Shown piece by piece: positions 58,125 through 64,000 of a DNA stretch of 64,000 nt. The stretch's first letter is position 1. The number at the start of each line of letters is the position of its first letter. Source of the stretch: Chrysemys picta bellii (Eukaryota; Chordata; Testudines; Emydidae); NCBI RefSeq assembly GCF_011386835.1, contig NW_027053015.1:1-64000 (forward strand). Direction: 5' to 3'. Under the pieces are notes generated by a model. It ran no database searches and had not been told where the DNA came from. It worked only from the letters and a program-made list of their open reading frames with translations. A program made the translations under genes and the position numbers.

Positions 58125-58378
58125 GTACTGCTCTGGCTCACTGTAAATGGGGAGCTAGTGGAAGGGGAAATGGAGCCCCCTGGAACTCACTAAAAGGGAA
58201 AGTGGTGGATTCTCCATCTCTTGATGTCATTGAAGGAAGACTAGATGGCTTTCTGCAATGTGTGTGCCCAAAAAGTAACTATTGTACTATACAGCAAGCC
58301 TATGGTATGCAAGGGGTTAGATGAGATGCTCTAAAGGTCTCTTCTGGCCATAAAGTCCCCTAATTTTGGAAACACTGA

Positions 58379-58410
58379 GGGTACGTTTACACTACGAAAT
58401 TAGTTCGAAT
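58379..58410 (+). repeat. Harbinger left terminal inverted repeat
   Basis: GGGTACGTTTACACTACG then aaattagttcga; the core TTTACACTACG pairs with the right end (TCTACACTACG). Confidence 0.8.
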
Positions 58411-58599
58411 TTATAGAAGCCGGTTTTATTGAAATCGGTTGTATACAGCCGATTGTGTGTCCACACAATAAAATTCTCTAGGTGCTCTAGTCGGCGGACC
58501 ACGTCCACAGTACAAGGCTAGCGTCGACTTCCAGAGCATTGCACTATGGGTAGCTATCCCACAGCTATCCCACAGTTCCCGCAGTCTCCGCCGCCCCTT

Positions 58600-59695
58600 T
58601 GAATTCTGGGTTGAGATCCCAATGCCCGGATGATGCAAAACAGTGTCGCGGGCGGTTCTGGGTACATGTCGTCAGGCCCCTCCCTCCCCCGTCACAGCAA
58701 CGGCAGACAATAGATTCGCGCCTCTTTACCTGGGTTACCTGGGTTACCTGTGCAGACAACATGGAGCCCGCTCAGCTCAGCTCACCGTCACCATATGTCC
58801 TCTGGGTGTCGGCAGACGTGGGACTGCATTGCTACACAGCAGCAGCTGCTAACTGCCTTTTGGCGGTAGACGGTGCAGTAGACTGGTAGCCTTCATCGGC
58901 GATCTGGGTGCTGGCAGCCGTGGGGCTTGCCTTTTGGCAGTAAATGGTGTATTACGACTATTAGCCGTCCTATTACAAGTCGGGTCATCGCACGTTAGCA
59001 GAGTCTTCCCCGAGCAGCCGATTGTGCAATAGGCCTGAAGACCATCGTCATACGCCGCCCCGTATTTGCTGCCAAGCACCCAGAAAGATGCCGAGGGCTA
59101 TCAGTCTCGCTGCACCGTCGTCTTAAGATGTAAAAAATAGATTTGCTCTGTATTCATTTGCTTCCCCCTCCCTCCGTCAAATCAACGGCCTGCTAAGCCC
59201 AGGGTTTTCAGTTTAATCTTTGGGGGGAACATTCTGTGTGACAGTTGTTTGTGTTTCTCCCTGATGCACAGCCACCGTTCTTGATTTTAATTCCCTGTGC
59301 CTGTACGCCATGTCGTCACTCGGCCCCCCTCCCTCCTTCCCCTAGTCCGTCAGATACTACGTTTGCGCCACAGCTCAGAGAGCCGAGAAGCGGTTCGCGC
59401 CTTTTCTTTGAATTCTGGGTTGAGATTCCAATGCCCGGATGATGCAAAACAGTGTCGCGGGCGGTTCTGGGTACATGTCGTCAGGCCCCTCCCCCCTCGT
59501 CACAGCAACGCAGACAATAGATTCGCACCTTTTTACCTGGGTTACCTGTGCAGACAACATATCACGGCAAGCATGGAGCCCGCTCAGCTCAGCTGAGCTC
59601 ACCGTCACCATATGTCCTCTGGGTGCTGGCAGACGTGGGACTGCATTGCTACACAGCAGCAGCTGCTAACTGCCTTTTGGCGGTAGACGGTGTAG
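58600..59695. repeat. Harbinger 5' region: tandem blocks of about 280 bp
   Basis: 58,600-58,879 and 59,411-59,693 are near-identical blocks (gaattctgggttgagat... to ...ggcggtagacggtg), each with a decoy ATGGAGCCCGCTCAG start like that of the transposase at 60,362. 59,100-59,350 is likewise repeated at about 60,080-60,310 (cttaagatgtaaaaaatag). No conserved long frame is seen in the blocks; they look like an expanded leader region. Confidence 0.8.
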
Positions 59696-60361
59696 CATGA
59701 GTGATAGCCATGGGGCTGGCAGCCGTAGGGCTGCATTGCACCAGCCCCTTGCCAGGCGATGGTATATTATGACTGGTACCCATCGTCGTCGTACTGGTGT
59801 GGCTGTCAATCATGGCCACCTGGGCAGACATGCTACTGTTTCGATGATGATGGCTACCAGTCGTAATATACTATTTTCTGCCAATTGCCCAGTATTGTCT
59901 GCTAAGCACCCAGAAGAGGCCGAGGGCGATGCTGGGTGCTGGCGGACGTGGGGCTGGCAGACGTGGGGCTGCATTGCTACACAGCAGCAGCCCCTTGCCT
60001 TTTGGCAGATGATGGTATTTTATGATTGGTATCCGTCATCGTCATACTGGTATGGGTATGGCTGTCACTCATGCTGCACCGTCGGCTGCCACCTTAAGAT
60101 GTAAAAAATAGATTTGTTCTGTATTCATATGCTTCCCCTTCCTCCGTGAAATCAATGGCCTGCTAAGCCCAGGGTTTTCATTTTAATCTTTGGGGGGACC
60201 ATTCTGTGTGACAGTTGTTTGTGTTTCTCCCTGTTCCTGTACCTGTACGCCATGTCGTCACTCGGCCCTCCCTCCCTCCCGCCCTCCCTCCTTCTCCTGG
60301 TCCATCAGATACTACTTTCGCGCCTTTTTTCTGACCAGGCGCCATAGCTAGCACTGGGATC

Positions 60362-60457
60362 ATGGAGCCCGCTCAGATCACCGCGGCAATTATGAGCACT
60401 ATGAACACCACGCGCATTGTCCTGGAGTATATGCAGAGCCAGGACATGCCAAGGTGA
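60362..60457 (+). pseudogene. Upstream transposase codons closed by TGA
   Basis: 31 codons from ATGGAGCCCGCTCAG in the same frame as the transposase, ending in TGA at 60,455. After it the frame runs on without interruption into 60,482. The likely intact gene started here; CGA to TGA at a CpG would explain the stop. Confidence 0.65.
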
Positions 60458-60481
60458 AACCCGGACCAGGCGAGGAGGCGA

Positions 60482-61663
60482 TTGCAGCGCGGCGACGAGA
60501 GTGATGAGGAAATTGACATGGACATAGACCTCTCACAAGGCACAGGCACCAGCAATGTGGAAATCATGGTGTCACTGGGGCAGGTTGATGCCGTGGAACG
60601 CCGATTCTGGGCCCGGGAAACAAGCACAGACTGGTGGGACCGCATCGTGCTGCAGGTATGGGACGATTCCCAGTGGCTGCGAAACTTTCGCATGCGTAAG
60701 GGCACTTTCATGGAACTTTGTGACTTGCTGTCCCCTGCCCTGAAACGCCAGGATACCAAGATGAGAGCAGCCCTCACAGTTGAGAAGCGAGTGGCGATAG
60801 CCCTGTGGAAGCTTGCAACGCCAGACAGCTACCGGTCAGTCGGGAATCAATTTGGAGTGGGCAAATCTACGGTGGGGGCTGCTGTGATCCAATTTGCCAG
60901 GGCAATGAAAGACCTGGTGATAGCAAGGGTAGTGACTCTGGGCAACGTGCAGTCAATAGTGGATGGTTTTGCTGAAATGGGATTCCCAAACTGTGGCGGG
61001 GCCATAGACGGAACCCATATCCCTATCTTGTCACCGGAGCACCAAGCCACCGACTACGTAAACCGCAAGGGGTACTTTTCAATGCTGCTGCAAGCCCTGG
61101 TGGATCACAAGGGACGTTTCACCAACATCAACGTGGGATGGCCGGGAAAGGTACATGATGCTCGCGTCTTCAGGAACTCTGCTCTGTTTCGAAAGCTGGA
61201 GGAAGGGACTTTCTTCCCGGACCAGAAAGTGACCATTGGGGATGTTGAAATGCCTATCGTGATCCTTGGGGACCCAGCCTACCCCTTAATGCCATGGCTC
61301 ATGAAGCCGTACACAGGCAGCCTGGACAGGAGTCAGGACCTGTTCAACTACAGGCTGAGCAAGTGCCGAATGGTGGTGGAATGTGCATTTGGACGTTTAA
61401 AAGCGCGCTGGCGCAGCTTACTGACTCGCTCAGACCTCAGCGAAAAGAATATCCCCATTGTTATTGCTACTTGCTGTGCGCTCCACAATATCTGTGAGAG
61501 TAAGGGGGAGACCTTTATGGCGGGGTGGGAGGTTGAGGCAACTCGCCTGGCCGCTGATTACGCGCAGCCAGACACCAGGGCGGTTAGAGGAGCACAGCAG
61601 GGCGCGGTGCGCATCAGAGAAGCTTTGAAAACGAGTTTTGTGACTGGCCAGGCTACGGTGTGA
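60482..61663 (+). CDS. PIF/Harbinger DDE transposase (HARBI1-like)
   Basis: 393 codons from the first ATG after the TGA at 60,455. Catalyses excision and insertion of the element. An acidic N-terminal stretch (4-17) is followed by a helix-turn-helix-like region (about 100-132: EKRVAIALWKLA, VGNQFGVGKSTV). The DDE_Tnp_4-type core has GAIDGTHI (D176), PGKVHDARVF (D226), ILGDPAYPL (D264) and VVECAFGRLKARW (E300), then an alpha-helical C-terminus. All the expected acidic residues are present and no stop or frameshift occurs inside, so the catalytic part may be intact; only the N-terminal 40 residues are in doubt. Related to the domesticated vertebrate HARBI1, but sitting inside its transposon. 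Confidence 0.93.
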   Translation: MQRGDESDEEIDMDIDLSQGTGTSNVEIMVSLGQVDAVERRFWARETSTDWWDRIVLQVWDDSQWLRNFRMRKGTFMELCDLLSPALKRQDTKMRAALTVEKRVAIALWKLATPDSYRSVGNQFGVGKSTVGAAVIQFARAMKDLVIARVVTLGNVQSIVDGFAEMGFPNCGGAIDGTHIPILSPEHQATDYVNRKGYFSMLLQALVDHKGRFTNINVGWPGKVHDARVFRNSALFRKLEEGTFFPDQKVTIGDVEMPIVILGDPAYPLMPWLMKPYTGSLDRSQDLFNYRLSKCRMVVECAFGRLKARWRSLLTRSDLSEKNIPIVIATCCALHNICESKGETFMAGWEVEATRLAADYAQPDTRAVRGAQQGAVRIREALKTSFVTGQATV

Positions 61664-61780
61664 AACTTCTGTTTGTTTCTCCTTGATGAACCCTCCAAAC
61701 CCCCCCCCCCCGACCCGGTTCACTCTACTTCCCTGTAAACCAACCACCCCACCCCACCCTCCCCTCCCGCTTGCAGAGGC

Positions 61781-61786
61781 AATAAA
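61781..61786 (+). terminator. AATAAA polyadenylation signal of the transposase gene
   Basis: gcaataaagtcatttttt, 118 bp after the stop codon. Confidence 0.75.
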
Positions 61787-61814
61787 GTCATTTTTTTTTA
61801 ACATTCATGCATTC

Positions 61815-61820
61815 TTTATT
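61815..61820 (-). terminator. AATAAA polyadenylation signal of the Myb-like gene
   Basis: Reads AATAAAGAATGC on the minus strand, about 93 bp past the stop of the minus-strand gene. The two genes therefore end tail to tail within 35 bp. Confidence 0.65.
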
Positions 61821-61912
61821 AGTTCCTTACAGAGGTAGGGGGATAATTGCCGAGGTAGCCTGGGATGGGTGGGGGTGGAGGGATGGAAAAGGACACACTG
61901 CATTTTAAAACT

Positions 61913-63553
61913 TTAACTCTTATTGAAGGCCAGCCTTCTGATGCTTGGGCGATCATCTGGGGTGGAGTGACTGGGTGGACGGAGGCCCCCCCACCGCGTT
62001 CTTGGGCGTCTGGGTGAGGAGGCTATGGAACTTGGGGAGGAGGGCTGTTGGTTACACAGGGGCTGTAGCGGCGGTCTCTGCTCCTGCTGCCTTTCCTGCA
62101 ACTCAACCATACGCTCGAGCATATCAGTTTGATGCTCCAGCAGACGGAGCATTGCCTCTTGCCGTCTGTCTGCAAGCTGACGCCACCTATCGTCTTCAGC
62201 CCGCCACTTGCTCTGTTCTTCCCGCGATTCAGCCCGCCACCTCTCCTCTCGTTCATATTGGGCTTTTCTCATCTCCGTCATTGACTGCCTCCACGCATTT
62301 TGCTGTGCTCTATCAGCCTGGGCGGACATCTGGAGCTCCGTGAACATCTCGTCCCTCGTCCTACGTTTTCTCTTTCTAATGTTCACGAGCCTCTGCGAAG
62401 GAGAAACATTTGCAGCTGGCGGAGGAGAAGGGAGAGGTGGTTAAAAAAGACACATTTTAGAGAACAATGGGTACACTCTTTCATTACAAGGTCGCATATT
62501 TCGGCTTGCAGGCAGCCATCGTAGGCCACAGTGTTTTGGCTTTTTTAACCTTCTTAACATGCGGGAAAGGTTGCAAACAGCAGCGCATTTCCCATATCAA
62601 GGATGAATTGGGTTGTCCATTTAAAATGGGGTTTCAATGTAAAAGGAGGGGGCTGTGGTTTCCCGGTTAACATGCGGCACAAACACAAGTAACCCCCCCC
62701 CCCCCCACACACACACACGATTCTCTGGGATGATCACTTCACCCCTCCCCCCACCGCGTGGTTAACAGCGGGGAACATTTCTGGTCAGAAGAGCAGGAAC
62801 GGGCGCCTCTGAATGTCCCCTTAATAAAATCACCCCATTTCAACCAGGAGAGCTTTCTGGAGATGTCCCTGGAGGATTTCCGCTCCATCCCCATACACGT
62901 TAACAGACTTTTCCAGTAGATGTACTGGCCACGATTGCCAGGGCAAAGTAATCATTAAACACGCTTGCTTTTTTTTTGTAATGTTTACAAATAGTTACAA
63001 AGTTACACTCACCAGAGGTCTCCTGTGTGCCCTGAGGGTCTTGGGTGAGTTCGGGGGTTACTGGTTCCAGGTCCAGGGTCACAAACATATCCTGGCTGTT
63101 GGGGAAACCGGTTTCTCCGCTTCCTTGCTGCTGTGAGCTACCTACAGTACCTCCATCGTCATCTTCCTCGTTCCCTGAACCGTCTTCCCTGTGTGTTTCT
63201 CCAGTGAGAGAGTCATAGCACACGGTTGGGGTAGTGGTGGCTGCACCCCCTAGGATCGCATGCAGCTCCGCGTAGTAGCGGCAAGTTTGCGGCTCTGCCC
63301 CGGACCTTCCGTTTGCTTCTCTGGCTTTGTGGTAAGCTTGCCGTAGCTCCTTAATTTTCACGCGGCACTGCTGTGTGTCCCTGTTATGGCCTCGGTCCTT
63401 CATGGCCTTGGAGATCTTTTCTAATACTTTTCCATTTCGTTTACTGCTACGGAGTTCAGCTATCACTGCTTCATCTCCCCATATGGCGAGCAGATCTCGT
63501 ACCTCCCGTTCGGTCCATGCTGGAGCTCTTTTGCGATCCTGGGAGGACTCCAT
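61913..63553 (-). CDS. Harbinger Myb/SANT-like DNA-binding protein, two exons
   Basis: Exon 1: 63,553-63,013, from ATG (MESSQDRKRAPAWTEREVRD), with a trihelix/Myb-like domain to about residue 100 (W at 13 and 25, QCRVKIKELRQAYHKA) and an acidic Gly/Ser-rich middle. The donor is CTG|GTGAGT. Exon 2: 62,415-61,913 after acceptor CTCCGCCAG, giving a basic NIRKRKRRTR stretch and a long Arg/Glu/Gln coiled coil (MSAQADRAQQNAW to LQERQQEQRP). The spliced frame is open, 347 residues. In Harbinger elements the Myb-like partner binds subterminal DNA and brings the transposase to the nucleus (established for the family). Alternative: exon 1 alone read through the intron would stop 49 codons later. Confidence 0.82.
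62416..63012 (-). other. Predicted intron of the Myb-like gene
   Basis: 597 bp with GTGAGT donor and CCTCCGCCAG acceptor, phase 1 on both sides. Contains a C/CA-rich run (62,694-62,720). Confidence 0.75.
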
Positions 63554-63907
63554 CACGGTTACCTGTGCTGATGAGCTCTGCGGGGTCACCTGAGCTCTCC
63601 ACGCTGGGCAAACAGGAAATGAAATTCAAACCTTCGCGGGTCTTTTCCTGTCTACCTGGTCAGTGCATCTGAGTTGAGAGTGCTGTCCAGAGCGGTCACA
63701 ATGAAGCACTGTGGGATAGCTCCCGGAGGCCAATAACGTCGAATTCCGTCCACACTACCCCAATTCCGACCCGCAAAGACCGGTTTTATCGCTAATCCCC
63801 TCGTCAGAGGTGGTGTAAAGAAACCGGTTTAAAGGACCCTTTAAGTCGAAAGAAAGGGCTTCGTTGTGTGGACGTGTCCAGGCTTAATTCGGTTTAACGC
63901 CGCTAAA

Positions 63908-63939
63908 GTCGACCTAAACCCGTAGTGTAGACCAGGCCC
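63908..63939 (-). repeat. Harbinger right terminal inverted repeat
   Basis: Reads inward GGGCCTGGTCTACACTACGGGTTTAGGTCGA in parts; matches the left end at TACACTACG and at GTCGA/TTCGA. Confidence 0.8.
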
Positions 63940-64000
63940 ATGTGTAGCATTGGGAGCAGCCTCTGATGTTTTACCGTCTAGCCGGCTTGCTTCCTAGAAT
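63940..64000. repeat. Array monomer M17, resumed after Harbinger
   Basis: gtgtagcattgggagcagcc... through ttttaccgtctagccggcttg. It carries the taccg variant also found at 8,401 in M3. The array therefore continues to the right. Confidence 0.88.

Larger units (their letters stand above)
53455..58378. repeat. Array monomer M17 (truncated PLE fused to CR1-2)
   Basis: Starts as the M12 type, enters the PLE at 53,946, switches to CR1-2 at about 54,735, and leaves as the M10/M14 type with a fossil exon at 58,000-58,124. The Harbinger element then splits it, and it resumes at 63,940. Confidence 0.85.
58379..63939 (+). mobile_element. PIF/Harbinger DNA transposon, nearly complete (5.56 kb)
   Basis: Splits the monomer motif aaacactgag|tgtagcattggg. 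The termini are imperfect inverted repeats: GGGTACGTTTACACTACG at the left, and GGGCCTGGTCTACACTACGG read inward from the right. It carries the two genes typical of the superfamily, a DDE transposase and a Myb/SANT-like protein, in facing orientation with polyadenylation signals between them. I cannot see a clean 3-bp target duplication (left tga, right atg). Confidence 0.93.

Noticed and set aside
59697..60104. 135-codon frame in the Harbinger leader
   Set aside because: Crosses duplicated leader blocks, has no conserved motif and is not kept in the other copy of the block.
58376..63942. Three-base target duplication of the Harbinger element
   Set aside because: Left flank reads tga and right flank atg; the expected TWA-type duplication is not clear, so none is claimed.
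1..64000. Classic centromeric or simple satellite array
   Set aside because: Monomer contains exon-like blocks, is 1.6 kb long and is heavily loaded with elements; it behaves as a segmentally duplicated gene fragment.

Overview
Eukaryotic, non-coding-dominated DNA from a reptile, most likely a turtle. The evidence is the combination of CR1 LINEs, a tRNA-head SINE with a CR1-like tail (the tortoise PolIII/SINE layout), a Penelope-like element (PLE) with GIY-YIG endonuclease, a PIF/Harbinger transposon and minus-strand solo LTRs with TATA box and AATAAA. I see no intact host gene. The reading frames of any length belong to mobile elements.

The window is one tandem array of a monomer of roughly 1.6 kb that has been used as a landing pad. 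I count 18 monomers (M0 to M17), cut here at the conserved motif that follows 'aaaccttcaaagtg'. A plain monomer holds, in order: a segment with a GT microsatellite, a 123-125 bp fossil exon with good splice-like borders and a shared frameshift, and an AT-richer tail. Nearly every monomer carries one element at a fixed place: LTR-A (M2, M5, M9, M13), CR1-2 on the minus strand (M3, M6, M10, M14, M17), CR1-1 on the minus strand interrupted by solo LTR-C (M7, M15), a TG...CA LTR-like or TRIM-like element (M8, M11, M16), and the PLE (M12, M17, and its last bases at position 1). The order PLE, LTR-A, CR1-2, CR1-1, TRIM-like is complete in M12-M16 (34,136-53,454) and defines a higher-order repeat of about 19.3 kb. 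M11 to M16 and M12 to M17 repeat at this offset.

Later events tag single copies: a SINE only in M2, a solo LTR (LTR-B) only in M6, a plus-strand CR1 nested in CR1-2 in M3 and M6, private deletions, and a PLE/CR1-2 fusion in M17. These give a relative history of insertion, duplication and deletion that can be read directly.

From 58,379 to 63,939 a 5.56-kb PIF/Harbinger transposon splits the last monomer, which resumes to the end of the window. It carries a DDE transposase (plus strand) facing a two-exon Myb/SANT-like plus coiled-coil protein (minus strand), and is the youngest-looking and best preserved element. The array continues beyond both window ends.
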